From: Hyphomicrobiales bacterium
Lineage (GTDB): Bacteria > Pseudomonadota > Alphaproteobacteria > Rhizobiales > Xanthobacteraceae
DNA: 44,252 nucleotides
Reading direction: 5' to 3'
Assembly: GCA_021323775.1 (NCBI GenBank)
Contig: JAJPKK010000139.1
Span: 1 to 44,252, forward strand
Within the stretch, counting starts at the first letter, position 1, and each line of letters opens with the position of its first letter. The position numbers and the translations under genes were made by a program. Positions 32,748 to 41,301 of the stretch are shown piece by piece. The notes beneath the pieces were generated by a model that was given only the letters and a program-made list of their open reading frames with translations, did no database searches and was not told the DNA's origin.

Positions 32748-33494
32748 ATGAACAACAAAAGTTCCGCAGTGACCCCGCGATCCGGCGGCCCTGTCGACCC
32801 CGCCGAAATCAATGATCTTGTCGCGGCCAATCGCATACTCGCCGACCAGGGCGTGCTCGACGGCTATGGTCACGTCAGCGTGCGCCACAGCGGCGCTGCT
32901 GACCGCTATTTTCTGTCCCGCTCAAAGTCTCCGGCCATCATCACGGCCGAAGACATCATGGAGTACGACCTTGATTCCAACCCGGTCGATCAGCAAGGCC
33001 GGCTCATGTATATCGAGCGGTACATCCATGGCGAGATTTACAAATCGCGCCCCGATGTCAATGCAGTTGTCCACAGCCACTCGCCGACCGTCATCCCGTT
33101 CAGCGTCACCACCGTCAAACTGCGGCCGATCTGCCACATGTCGGCATTCCTCAAGCACGACGTGCCGAACTTCGAGATCCGCGACTGCGACGGCATGACG
33201 GATCTCCTGATCCGCAACGCTAGGCACGGCGCCGCCCTCGCCCGCACCCTGGGCTCAAGCAACGTGGCGCTCATGCGCGGGCACGGCAATGTCTGCGTCG
33301 GGCCCAACCTGATGACGGCCGTCTACCGGGCCGTTTACACCGAAGTCAACGCGAGGCTGCAGGCCCAGGCGATCGCCATCGGCGGGCCGATCAATTTCCT
33401 CGCGCCGGAGGAGTGCGAGCTGATCACCGGACGCGGCGACACCAATTTCCAGCGCCCCTGGGAGATGTGGAAAAGCCGGATCGGCATGAAGTAG
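32748..33494 (+). CDS. Class II aldolase/adducin-family protein
   Basis: This 248-residue protein has the fold markers of the AraD/FucA aldolase family: NDLVAANRILADQGVLDGYGHVSVRH at the start, IHGEIYKSRPDVNAVVHSHSP (His94, Glu96 region; zinc ligands His109 and His111) and LMRGHGNV (His179). Family members cleave sugar phosphates or epimerise or decarboxylate related compounds with a divalent metal. The substrate is not evident. ATG 32748 was chosen by similarity; no strong Shine-Dalgarno is visible. A lysR remnant lies downstream on the opposite strand. Confidence 0.88.
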   Translation: MNNKSSAVTPRSGGPVDPAEINDLVAANRILADQGVLDGYGHVSVRHSGAADRYFLSRSKSPAIITAEDIMEYDLDSNPVDQQGRLMYIERYIHGEIYKSRPDVNAVVHSHSPTVIPFSVTTVKLRPICHMSAFLKHDVPNFEIRDCDGMTDLLIRNARHGAALARTLGSSNVALMRGHGNVCVGPNLMTAVYRAVYTEVNARLQAQAIAIGGPINFLAPEECELITGRGDTNFQRPWEMWKSRIGMK

Positions 33495-33667
33495 AGCGGT
33501 GCTGTGTAACTATGCCACTCCGCCGAATCGACGTTTCGCCTTGGCATAACGGACCTCGTAATCCTGCTGTGCGATCTTCAGCCGCCTGCCCACAAGATCG
33601 ATGCGCTGTTTTGCTCCCGGTGGGCGATTCACGGGGGCATCGCCGCCTGCCTCCCGTCAAGGCGCCA

Positions 33668-33958
33668 TCAAGCTTGCGCAACCTTTGCGCCGTCGCGCAG
33701 CGCGTCGCTCCGGTATTTGACGTGCTCGATGAAGGCGCGCAGTTTCGGCAAGACCTGACGTCTGCCTGGGTGATATAGAAAAACTCCGGGCGCCGTGACG
33801 GCGAAGGGCGTCAGCAGCGCTTGCAACCGCCCTTCCGCAATCGGCGCTTTGGCGAGCGGGCCGGGCGCCTGTGCAAGTCCCACACCTTGGATCGCGGCGC
33901 CGAGGAGTGTGGGGTAGTCGTGCGCGATGAGCGGCCCGGAAACGAGTCGGATTGGGGG
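33668..33958 (-). pseudogene. LysR-family regulator remnant (C-terminal part only)
   Basis: The minus frame encodes [59 protein letters not shown] and LPKLRAFIEHVK. These are the last 95 or so residues of a LysR-type substrate-binding domain. The DNA-binding helix-turn-helix and most of the effector domain are absent: upstream of about 33958 the frame loses similarity and runs into the rpsB leader. It is best read as a truncated pseudogene. Confidence 0.85.
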
Positions 33959-34061
33959 TTCGGTGTCTCCTGGGACCTCTGCGCCCCGGTGTCCTTCGCA
34001 CCGTTTCGAACTGGCGAACCGATACAAGAACTGCGTTTTTGTGTGGTCGGCAGCCTCTGCC

Positions 34062-34090
34062 TTGCATCCGTCCGCGCCCCTCGCTATAAG
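34062..34090 (+). promoter_or_regulatory. Candidate sigma-70 promoter for rpsB-tsf
   Basis: TTGCAT (34062-34067) and TATAAG (34085-34090) are separated by 17 bases, the ideal spacing for a housekeeping promoter. It lies about 130 bases before the rpsB start. That leaves a leader long enough for translational control by S2, which is known for rpsB in other bacteria but not shown here. Confidence 0.6.
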
Positions 34091-34220
34091 CCCCGCATCT
34101 CACACGCGGACCTTGGCTCCAGAGCCATCCGGTGGCCGACCGACACCCCCTCGCCCTGTGTGGGGAGGAGAGGGATGGGTCAGGCTCACAAATCCGCGGC
34201 GGAACAACCGGAGCATATCC

Positions 34221-35216
34221 ATGGCGCTTCCCGATTATTCGATGCGCCAGCTGCTTGAGGCTGGCGTCCATTTCGGACATCAATCCCATCGTTGGAACCC
34301 GAAGATGAAGGAATACATCTTCGGCGCCCGCAACAACATCCACATTATCGATCTCGCTCAGACGGTGCCGATGTTGCATCGTGCGCTTGAGGCCGTAAGC
34401 GACACGGTGGCCAAGGGCGGGCGCATCCTGTTCGTCGGAACCAAACGCCAGGCCCAGGACGCGGTCGCGCAGGCCGCGAAGAAATCGGCGCAGTATTACG
34501 TCAATTCGCGCTGGCTCGGCGGCACGCTCACCAACTGGAAGACGATCTCGGAATCGATCAAGCGACTGCGCCGGCTCGACGAGCTGCTCAAGGCCGGCGA
34601 GGCCCAGGCGTACACCAAGAAGGAGCGCCTGACGCTGACCCGCGAGCGCGACAAGCTCGATCGCGCGCTCGGCGGCATCAAGGATATGGGCGGGCTTCCG
34701 GACCTCGTGTTCGTCATCGACACCAACAAGGAAGACATCGCCATCAAGGAAGCGCGCCGCCTCAACATTCCGGTCGCCGCCGTGGTGGATACGAATTGCG
34801 ATCCGGACGGCATCACCTATGTGGTGCCCGGAAACGACGACGCCGGCCGCGCTATCTCGCTTTATTGCGACCTCGTTGCCAAGGCCGCAATCGACGGGAT
34901 TTCGCGCGCCCAAGGCGAGCTGGGCATCGATATCGGGGCCGCCGAGGAGCCGCTTGCCGAGGAGGTTCCGGCCGAAAAAACCGAGGGACTGGGCTTCGAG
35001 GCGCTGTCCGGTCCGCGTGGGGTTGCCGACGATCTCAAGAAGCTTTCCGGGGTATCCCCGACGATCGAAAAGAAGCTCAACGACCTCGGCATTTTCCATT
35101 ACTGGCAGATCGCGGGCCTCGGGCCGACTGCCGCACACAATGTCGGCGAGGAGGTCGGCCTGCCTGGCCGCGTCGACAGCTGGATTGCCCAGGCCAAGGA
35201 ACTCAGTGCTGAGTAG
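34221..35216 (+). CDS. rpsB: 30S ribosomal protein S2, with alphaproteobacterial C-terminal extension
   Basis: 331 residues. The S2 core (residues 1 to about 230) is clear: [70 protein letters not shown] and VDTNCDPD. After an acidic linker ([14 protein letters not shown]) comes an extension, with [31 protein letters not shown] at about 272-302, resembling the helix-hairpin domain also found fused to L21 and other proteins. S2 joins the small subunit late and binds S1. The extension occurs in Hyphomicrobiales; its role is uncertain. ATG 34221 has CGGAG eight bases upstream. Confidence 0.97.
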   Translation: MALPDYSMRQLLEAGVHFGHQSHRWNPKMKEYIFGARNNIHIIDLAQTVPMLHRALEAVSDTVAKGGRILFVGTKRQAQDAVAQAAKKSAQYYVNSRWLGGTLTNWKTISESIKRLRRLDELLKAGEAQAYTKKERLTLTRERDKLDRALGGIKDMGGLPDLVFVIDTNKEDIAIKEARRLNIPVAAVVDTNCDPDGITYVVPGNDDAGRAISLYCDLVAKAAIDGISRAQGELGIDIGAAEEPLAEEVPAEKTEGLGFEALSGPRGVADDLKKLSGVSPTIEKKLNDLGIFHYWQIAGLGPTAAHNVGEEVGLPGRVDSWIAQAKELSAE

Positions 35217-35221
35217 TTTCT

Positions 35222-35350
35222 TCGCCCTCTCCCGGCTTGCCGTCACGGCGCTGCATCTGCGACAGGCTATGGAGAGGGTCGGGGCGAGGGGTTTCTCCGC
35301 ACGCTCAGACTTGCGACCTGAGAGCCTGCGGAAAGGCCCCTCACCCGGAA
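35222..35350. repeat. CCCTCTCC/GGAGAGGG-type repeat between rpsB and tsf
   Basis: CGCCCTCTCCCGGC at the left and GGAGAGGGTCGGGGCGAGGGG in the middle, with CCCCTCACCCGG near 35337-35348, make an imperfect palindromic unit. It fills most of the rpsB-tsf spacer and may form a stem that lowers tsf transcription or only be a dispersed repeat. Confidence 0.65.
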
Positions 35351-35432
35351 TTTGCGCGAAAAGCGTGTCAATTCCGACCTTTCCCGGCAGCGGGCAGAGG
35401 TAAAAGCGACACTGACAGACAGGATCACCGCC

Positions 35433-36356
35433 ATGGCGAACGTAACCGCTCAAATGGTCAAGGAGCTCCGCGACAAGACTGGCGCGGGCATGATGGACTG
35501 CAAAGCCGCGCTCGCGGAAACCGGCGGCGACATGGAAGCGGCAGTCGACTGGCTGCGCAAGAAAGGGCTCGCCAAGGCCGCCAAGAAGGCTGGGCGCATC
35601 GCCGCGGAAGGCCTCATCGGCGTTGCGGTCGGCGGCCTCAAGGGCGTCGTCGTCGAGTTCAATTCGGAAACCGATTTTGTCGCCCGCAACGAACAGTTTC
35701 AGGGCCTGGTGCGCATGATCGCCAATGTCGCACTCGATGTCGGCGCCGACGTGGAAGCGATCAAGGCCGGCAAGGTCGGCGACCTCACCGTGAACGACGC
35801 CATCAATTCGGCGATCGCCACCATCGGGGAGAACATGTCGCTGCGCCGCGCCGGCGAGGTCTCGGTTACTGCCGGGGCGGTTGGCGCCTATGTGCACAAC
35901 GCGGTGTCGGACGGTCTTGGCAAGATCGGCGTGGTCGTGGCGCTCGAGTCGCCCGGGCAGAAAGACGAGCTCACTGTGCTGGGCCGTCAGGTGGCGATGC
36001 ATATTGCCGCGTCCCGGCCCCAGGCCGTCGACCCCGGCGGGCTCGACCCGCAGCTCGTGGCGCGCGAGAGAGATATTCTCGCCGACCGGTTTCGCGCCCA
36101 GGGCAAGCCGGAGGCAACGGTCGCGAAGATCGTCGAGTCGGGGCTCAAGACATTCTACAAGGAAGTCTGCTTGCTGGAGCAGCCCTATATCCACGATCCT
36201 TCAAAGAGCGTCGCCCAGGCGCTGAAGGATGCGGAGGGGAGAGTCGGCGGCGCCGTGAAGGTCACAAGCTTTGTGCGTTATGAGCTGGGCGAAGGCATTG
36301 ATCGCCCAGGTTCGGATTTCGCCGCTGAGGTCGCGGCAGCCGCCGGCCAGGGTTGA
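35433..36356 (+). CDS. tsf: Elongation factor Ts
   Basis: 307 residues. The N-terminal module [29 protein letters not shown] is the EF-Ts UBA-like domain. [17 protein letters not shown] holds the TDFV motif that inserts into EF-Tu. Two core subdomains and a C-terminal helical module ([30 protein letters not shown]) follow. It recycles EF-Tu by exchanging GDP for GTP in the cytoplasm. ATG 35433 was chosen by similarity; the frame is open further upstream but repeat-derived. It is second in the rpsB-tsf-pyrH-frr order. Confidence 0.97.
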   Translation: MANVTAQMVKELRDKTGAGMMDCKAALAETGGDMEAAVDWLRKKGLAKAAKKAGRIAAEGLIGVAVGGLKGVVVEFNSETDFVARNEQFQGLVRMIANVALDVGADVEAIKAGKVGDLTVNDAINSAIATIGENMSLRRAGEVSVTAGAVGAYVHNAVSDGLGKIGVVVALESPGQKDELTVLGRQVAMHIAASRPQAVDPGGLDPQLVARERDILADRFRAQGKPEATVAKIVESGLKTFYKEVCLLEQPYIHDPSKSVAQALKDAEGRVGGAVKVTSFVRYELGEGIDRPGSDFAAEVAAAAGQG

Positions 36357-36359
36357 GCG

Positions 36360-36470
36360 CGCCTTTTCCCTCCGCCGCTTGCGGCGGAGGGAAGGATAGG
36401 GGCTCTTGCCGGAAGTCGCAGCGCGGAGTTTGCCCCTCCCTTGCACTCCGCCGCAAGGGGGAGGCAACAG
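36360..36470. repeat. Paired palindromes between tsf and pyrH
   Basis: The first stem is CCCTCCGCCGC-TTGC-GCGGCGGAGGG style (about 36368-36392, nearly perfect). A second has CCCCTCCCTTGC and GCAAGGGGGAGG arms (about 36434-36466). They lie just after the tsf stop. Without a following T-run they are more like dispersed repeats than standard terminators, but the first stem is strong enough to affect the transcript. Confidence 0.75.
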
Positions 36471-36523
36471 ATCGCACGCCCATTCCGCTCGCGGCGCGCG
36501 AAGCGTGAACGAAAGAGGTGGCC

Positions 36524-37231
36524 GTGCCCGGATATCGCCGCGTGATCGTCAAGCTGTCGGGCGAGGCGCTGAGCGGACCCGAGGCGTTCGGCATTCATCA
36601 GCCGACCGTCGAGCGCTTTGCCGCCGATATCGTGGCGGCGCGCCAGCTCGGCGTTACCATCGGAGTGGTGGTCGGCGGCGGCAATGTCTTGCGCGGCGTC
36701 CACATCGCGTCCCAGGGGGTGTCTCGGTCGACCGGGGACGCCATGGGCATGCTCGCGACGGTGATGAATGCGCTGGTGCTCGAGGCGGCGATTGAACGCG
36801 CCGGCGCGTCGGCGCGGACGATGTCGGCTTTGACCATGCCCCAGGTCTGCGAGACCTACGAACGCGCCCGGGCCCTGCGCCATCTCGACGAGAGTCGGGT
36901 GGTGACCTTCGCCGGCGGCACCGGCAACCCGTTTTTCACGACCGACACCACGGCCGTCCTGCGTGCGGCGGAGATGGGCTGTGACGCCGTACTCAAGGCC
37001 ACCAATGTGGACGGGGTGTATACGGCCGATCCGAAGCAGGACCCGAAGGCAAAGCGCTACGACCAGTTGACCCATGAGGAGGCGTTTCGCCGGGAACTTA
37101 GGGTCATGGACGCGACAGCGTTTGCTCTTGCCCGGGAAAACCGTACACCTATCATTGTGTTCTCGATACTGGAGCCTGGCGCGATCACAGCGGTCTTGAG
37201 CGGGTCCGGCCGGGCGACGATCGTGAGTTAG
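36524..37231 (+). CDS. pyrH: Uridylate (UMP) kinase
   Basis: 235 residues, amino-acid-kinase fold: [11 protein letters not shown] (phosphate loop lysine), [48 protein letters not shown] and [17 protein letters not shown]. It phosphorylates UMP to UDP with ATP in the cytoplasm. AAAGAGG at about 36511-36517 lies six bases before GTG 36524, whereas the GTG at 36518 abuts it, so 36524 is preferred. It stands in the usual place between tsf and frr. Confidence 0.96.
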   Translation: MPGYRRVIVKLSGEALSGPEAFGIHQPTVERFAADIVAARQLGVTIGVVVGGGNVLRGVHIASQGVSRSTGDAMGMLATVMNALVLEAAIERAGASARTMSALTMPQVCETYERARALRHLDESRVVTFAGGTGNPFFTTDTTAVLRAAEMGCDAVLKATNVDGVYTADPKQDPKAKRYDQLTHEEAFRRELRVMDATAFALARENRTPIIVFSILEPGAITAVLSGSGRATIVS

Positions 37232-37565
37232 TAAAGTTGCAAGGTGGAAAGACCCGCGCTTGCGGGCCGTGCCCACCTGAAACGGGGCTGCGGCTGGGGT
37301 AGGCATGCTTCGCCTCACCTAGCCTACATAGCCCAAGCGAAGGAGCGCTCGGGCGGCAAGAGGGCCAGAAACTCATGGCGTCATCGCCAGGCTTGTCCCC
37401 TCGGTCTCGATCGGGATGGCGCAATGCCAGATGAGCGAGATCGCCGGGACAAGCCCGGCCGCGACGCGGTGGAAACTGCGACGAGTTTTGCCCGGCTTTA
37501 CGCCCGGCGAGACGACACAAGACGCAACGGCTGCATCCCTTGGCCGGATGTTGAGGAGATGTGAG
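37232..37565. other. Intergenic region of 334 bp between pyrH and frr, rich in palindromes
   Basis: No gene is supported. It holds a CCCGC-GCTT-GCGGG stem inside AGGTGG/CCACCT arms (about 37240-37278), a GTAGGC/GCCTAC pair around 37298-37325, and an outer pair AGGCTTGTCCC (37389-37399) with GGGACAAGCC (37446-37455). In many relatives pyrH and frr are closer together, so repeats may have expanded the spacer. Confidence 0.6.
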
Positions 37566-38129
37566 ATGGCGACCGCGAACTACGACCTCAACGAAATCAA
37601 GCGCCGAATGCACGGCGCGATCCAGGTGCTCAAGCAAGAGCTCGCGGGGCTGCGGACCGGCCGCGCCTCTCCTGGCATGCTCGATCCTGTGCAGGTCGAG
37701 GCCTATGGCACCCACATGCCGCTCAACCAGCTCGCCACGATCAGCGTGCCCGAGCCGCGAATGCTTGCCGTGCAGGTCTGGGACAAGTCCATGGTGCACG
37801 CGGTCGAGAAGGCCATCATCAATTCCAATCTTGGATTGAACCCGGCCACCGAGGGGCAGGTCCTGCGGCTGCGCATCCCTGAACTCAATCAGGAACGGCG
37901 CAAGGAAATGGTCAAGATCGCTCACAAATATGCCGAATCTGCGCGGGTCGCCGTGCGTCATGTCCGCCGCGACGCGCTCGATCTCCTCAAGAAGCTCGAA
38001 AAGGACGGCAAGATCAGTGAGGACGACCACACCCGCATGTCGGCGGAGGTCCAGAAGGCGACCGACGAGCTCGTAGCCGAGGTCGATCGGACCCTTGCTG
38101 GCAAAGAGAGAGAGATCATGACTGTGTAG
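37566..38129 (+). CDS. frr: Ribosome recycling factor
   Basis: 187 residues, the usual length. Domain I helix motifs are present: [30 protein letters not shown], then the domain II segment [30 protein letters not shown], then [33 protein letters not shown]. It splits post-termination ribosomes together with EF-G. GAGGAG about eight bases before ATG 37566 supports the start. It is followed by a short palindrome. Confidence 0.97.
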   Translation: MATANYDLNEIKRRMHGAIQVLKQELAGLRTGRASPGMLDPVQVEAYGTHMPLNQLATISVPEPRMLAVQVWDKSMVHAVEKAIINSNLGLNPATEGQVLRLRIPELNQERRKEMVKIAHKYAESARVAVRHVRRDALDLLKKLEKDGKISEDDHTRMSAEVQKATDELVAEVDRTLAGKEREIMTV

Positions 38130-38156
38130 GGCGGATTAGCGCAGCGCAATCCGCCC
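38129..38156 (+). terminator. Hairpin after frr, possible terminator or dispersed palindrome
   Basis: GGGCGGATT (38129-38137) pairs with AATCCGCCC (38148-38156) around AGCGCAGCGC. It overlaps the last base of the frr stop codon. No T-run follows. The loop resembles that of the CCCGGATT-type repeats, so it may be a relative of them. Confidence 0.55.
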
Positions 38157-38264
38157 TCCACACGAAGGCGGCGGGTTATGCCGGAGCTTGCCATTGGGCC
38201 GCGCTTCGCGCGGACCCTGTGGGCTAACCCGGCCTGCGGGGACCGCGACAGTTGGAGAAAGAGG

Positions 38265-39074
38265 ATGCCCGAAGCTTCGGCTTCGCCAAAAGTGACGCCC
38301 GCCGCTGGGGCAGCTCATCCCGGCCCTCCCCCGCAGGCGGAGGACGGCGGCGAGCGGGTCAAGCCGCCGCGCCATGTGGCCATCATCATGGACGGCAACG
38401 GCCGCTGGGCCAAGGAGCGCGGCTTGCCGCGCGGCGAGGGCCACCGCCGCGGTGTCGAAGCGCTGCGCCGCACCGTGCGGGCGGTCGGCGAATTGGGCAT
38501 CGAAATTCTTACCATCTATTCGTTCAGCTCCGAGAACTGGTCGCGGCCGGCCACTGAAATCACCGATCTGATGGGGCTGTTGCGCCGTTTCATCCGCAAA
38601 GACCTTGCGGAGCTTGATAACAACAATGTGCGCGTGCGCATCATTGGCGAACGGCGGAACCTTGAGCCCGAGATCGGACGCCTGCTGGACGAGGCCGAAG
38701 AGCTGACCCGGAACAATAGCGGCCTTCTGCTGGTTGTGGCTTTCAATTACGGCGGACGCCAGGAGATCGCGCGGGCGGCAGAGCGCATCGCCTCCCTGGT
38801 CGCCGCGGGCGCGATGAAACCAGGCGACGTCACCGCGCACGTGGTCATGAGCCATCTCGATGCCCCCGACCTGCCCGACCCGGACCTCGTGATTCGCACC
38901 AGCGGCGAACAGCGCCTGTCCAATTTTCTGCTCTGGCAATCGGCTTACAGCGAACTCGTTTTCGTTCCGACCTATTGGCCGGATTTCGACCGCGCCGCGC
39001 TCGACAATGCGATCGCCGAATACCGGCGGCGTGAGCGCAGGTTCGGCGGCCTGCGCCGGGTCATGGCGCCGTGA
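38265..39074 (+). CDS. uppS: Isoprenyl transferase (undecaprenyl diphosphate synthase)
   Basis: 269 residues. The cis-prenyltransferase motifs are present: [20 protein letters not shown] (catalytic Asp43), [20 protein letters not shown] and [21 protein letters not shown]. It adds isopentenyl units to farnesyl diphosphate to make the C55 lipid carrier for peptidoglycan and other envelope sugars. ATG 38265 has GGAG about eight bases upstream. The first 30 residues precede the family core and include a Pro/Gly-rich part ([12 protein letters not shown]) coded by a CCCTCCCCCGC-like repeat (38315-38350). The TGA overlaps the cdsA start. Confidence 0.95.
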   Translation: MPEASASPKVTPAAGAAHPGPPPQAEDGGERVKPPRHVAIIMDGNGRWAKERGLPRGEGHRRGVEALRRTVRAVGELGIEILTIYSFSSENWSRPATEITDLMGLLRRFIRKDLAELDNNNVRVRIIGERRNLEPEIGRLLDEAEELTRNNSGLLLVVAFNYGGRQEIARAAERIASLVAAGAMKPGDVTAHVVMSHLDAPDLPDPDLVIRTSGEQRLSNFLLWQSAYSELVFVPTYWPDFDRAALDNAIAEYRRRERRFGGLRRVMAP

Positions 39075-39907
39075 CAGACTCGCCGCCCCTGGAATCGACG
39101 GGTGAACTTGGCAAGCGCGTGGCTTCCGGCATCGTCATGGCGGCTCTCGCGGTCGGCGCGGTCGCGCTGGGCGGTTGGCCGTTTGCGCTCTTCTGGGCCG
39201 CAGCCGCAATCGGAGTGTTCTGGGAATGGAGCGCGATGGTGGCTGGCGGCGCCGCTGCGGTGCGCGTGGTCGGCATCGCAGCGCTGATCGCGGCGGCGCT
39301 CATGGCGGGCGCCGGCCAGATCTCCGCAGCGTCTTTGGCGCTCGCGGCAGGCGCGGCAGCCGTTGCGGCAGCGTGCCCGGGCGGGCGTCGCGGTTGGGGG
39401 GCGGCGGGCGTCGCCTATGCGGGCGTGCTGCTGATCGCGCCGATCGTGCTGCGCCGCGACCCGGCGCTCGGCCTTCTAGGCATCCTGTTCCTCTTTGCGG
39501 TGGTGTGGAGCACCGATATCCTGGGATATTTCGTCGGCCGGGCGATCGGCGGGGCGCGGCTCGCCCCGCGTCTCAGCCCGAAAAAGACCTGGTCCGGGGC
39601 TTGCGGCGGCGCCCTCGGCGCCCTCGCGGGCGGCATCGCTCTCATCTACATCGCTGGCAAGACCGCACTCGCACCGACGGCCGGCGTTGCATTCGTGCTA
39701 TCGATCGCCACACAAACAGGCGACCTCTTCGAATCGGCCGTCAAGCGCCGGTTTGGGGTAAAAGACGCGAGCCATGTCATTCCCGGGCATGGCGGGCTGA
39801 TGGACCGGCTCGACGGTTTCATCGCCGCCAGCGCTGTGGCGGCGCTGGTTGGGATCGCCCGCGGGGGGCTGGAGGCCGCGGCGCAAGGCTTATTGCTGTG
39901 GTCATGA
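39071..39907 (+). CDS. cdsA: Phosphatidate cytidylyltransferase
   Basis: 278 residues with several TM helices. The family signature is at the C-terminal half: [46 protein letters not shown] and [13 protein letters not shown]. It makes CDP-diacylglycerol from phosphatidate and CTP at the inner membrane, the precursor of all phospholipids. The GTG at 39071 overlaps the uppS stop (GTGA), indicating translational coupling. The N-terminal half (TM region) is very Ala-rich. Confidence 0.95.
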   Translation: MTDSPPLESTGELGKRVASGIVMAALAVGAVALGGWPFALFWAAAAIGVFWEWSAMVAGGAAAVRVVGIAALIAAALMAGAGQISAASLALAAGAAAVAAACPGGRRGWGAAGVAYAGVLLIAPIVLRRDPALGLLGILFLFAVVWSTDILGYFVGRAIGGARLAPRLSPKKTWSGACGGALGALAGGIALIYIAGKTALAPTAGVAFVLSIATQTGDLFESAVKRRFGVKDASHVIPGHGGLMDRLDGFIAASAVAALVGIARGGLEAAAQGLLLWS

Positions 39908-39920
39908 TTGGGGGCAAGAG

Positions 39921-41144
39921 ATGTCGGTTGTTCCGTTTGTCCGTCCCGAAGCACCTATTCGTCCGAGCCAGAAATCGATCACCTTGCTTGGCGCCACCGG
40001 CTCCATTGGCACCAGCACGATCGATCTCTTGTGCGCAGAGCGCGACCGCTTCCGCATCGAAGCAGTGACGGCCCAGCGCAATGCGCAGGCGCTTGCCAAG
40101 GTGGCGCGGAACCTCAACGCCAAATTTGCGGTCGTGGCGGATCCTGACCGCTACCGCGAACTTAACGATGCTCTGGCCGGCACCGGCATCGAGGCCGCAG
40201 CCGGCGCTCAGGCGATCGTCGAGGCCGCGCAGCGGCCGGCCGACTGGGTGATGGCGTCGATCACCGGAGCGGCGGGTTTGCGGCCCACACTGACGGCGGT
40301 TGAGCGCGGCGCCACGGTTGCGCTCGCCAACAAGGAGTGCCTCGTCTGCGCCGGCGCGCTGTTCATGAAGCGAGCCGCGACAACCGCCGCAACCGTGCTG
40401 CCGGTCGATTCCGAGCATAACGCGATCTTTCAGGCGCTCTCGGCCGGCCGGCGGGACGACGTGAGCCGGATCGTATTGACGGCGTCCGGCGGTCCCTTCC
40501 GCACCGCCTCGCTCGCCGAAATGCGCGCCGCGACGGTCGAGCAGGCGCTCGCCCATCCCAACTGGTCGATGGGCGCAAAGGTCACCATCGACTCCGCGAC
40601 AATGATGAACAAAGGCCTTGAACTGATCGAGGCACATCATCTGTTCGGCTTCGGTTCCGAGAAGATCGACATCGTCGTCCACCCCCAATCGATCGTTCAC
40701 GGGATCGTGGAGTATCGCGACGGCTCGATGATTGCCCAGCTCGGACCGCCGGACATGCGCGTTCCGATCGCCAATTGCCTCGCCTGGCCGGAGCGGATGC
40801 CGGGCGCCGCCCGCCTCGATTTCAAGCAAATGGCAAACCTGACCTTCGAGCCGCCCGACCCGGTGCGGTTTCCGGCGCTCGTCCTGGCGCGCGAGGCGCT
40901 TGTGGCGCAGAATGGAGCGCCTACGGTACTCAATGCCGCAAACGAGGTCGCAGTGCACGCATTCATCGGCGGTGAGCTTGGCTTCGCCGGCATTGCGGCG
41001 CTCGTCGAGGCTACCATGGAAAATGCCGGGAAGCGCGGCATTATGCGTGAGCCGGTCGATGTGGACGACGCCATCGCGGTTGACCATAGCGCGAGAGCGC
41101 TGGCGCAAAGCCTCTTGCCCGGGATCGCTGGGATGACGATTTGA
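39921..41144 (+). CDS. dxr: 1-deoxy-D-xylulose 5-phosphate reductoisomerase
   Basis: 407 residues. NADPH-binding motif LLGATGSIGTSTIDL near the start, LANKECLVCAG, catalytic-site motifs PVDSEHNAIFQAL, LTASGGPFR and MGAKVTIDSATMMNKGLE, and the C-terminal domain. It converts DXP to MEP, the committed step of the MEP isoprenoid pathway, which supplies substrate to the neighbouring UppS product pathway. ATG 39921 has a good purine-rich site (GGGGGCAAGAG) upstream; it lies 13 bases after cdsA. Confidence 0.97.
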   Translation: MSVVPFVRPEAPIRPSQKSITLLGATGSIGTSTIDLLCAERDRFRIEAVTAQRNAQALAKVARNLNAKFAVVADPDRYRELNDALAGTGIEAAAGAQAIVEAAQRPADWVMASITGAAGLRPTLTAVERGATVALANKECLVCAGALFMKRAATTAATVLPVDSEHNAIFQALSAGRRDDVSRIVLTASGGPFRTASLAEMRAATVEQALAHPNWSMGAKVTIDSATMMNKGLELIEAHHLFGFGSEKIDIVVHPQSIVHGIVEYRDGSMIAQLGPPDMRVPIANCLAWPERMPGAARLDFKQMANLTFEPPDPVRFPALVLAREALVAQNGAPTVLNAANEVAVHAFIGGELGFAGIAALVEATMENAGKRGIMREPVDVDDAIAVDHSARALAQSLLPGIAGMTI

Positions 41145-41180
41145 GAGAGCGGCGGCGAGATCTAAAGTTGACCCGACTGT

Positions 41181-41254
41181 ATCATCGCCCGGCTTGACCG
41201 GCATCCCCCGAGCGGCGGTTGCATATGGATCGTCCGGTCAAGCCGGGCGATGAT
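41181..41254. repeat. Second copy of the CGCCCGGCTTGACCGG-type inverted repeat
   Basis: Arms ATCATCGCCCGGCTTGACCGG (21 bases, 41181-41201) and its exact complement at 41234-41254 enclose 32 bases. It sits in the 157-base dxr-rseP spacer. The arms share the core of the repeat at 27716-27789 but the loop differs, so the two are members of one dispersed family rather than recent duplicates. Confidence 0.88.
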
Positions 41255-41301
41255 ACCGCGGGCAGCTGATCGAATATGCTCTAATCAAACGAGGTTTGCT
41301 G

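Noticed and set aside
33657-36194. Minus-strand open frame of 845 codons opposite rpsB and tsf
   Set aside because: It is fully antisense to rpsB and tsf; composition is typical of a GC-rich shadow and no motif was seen.
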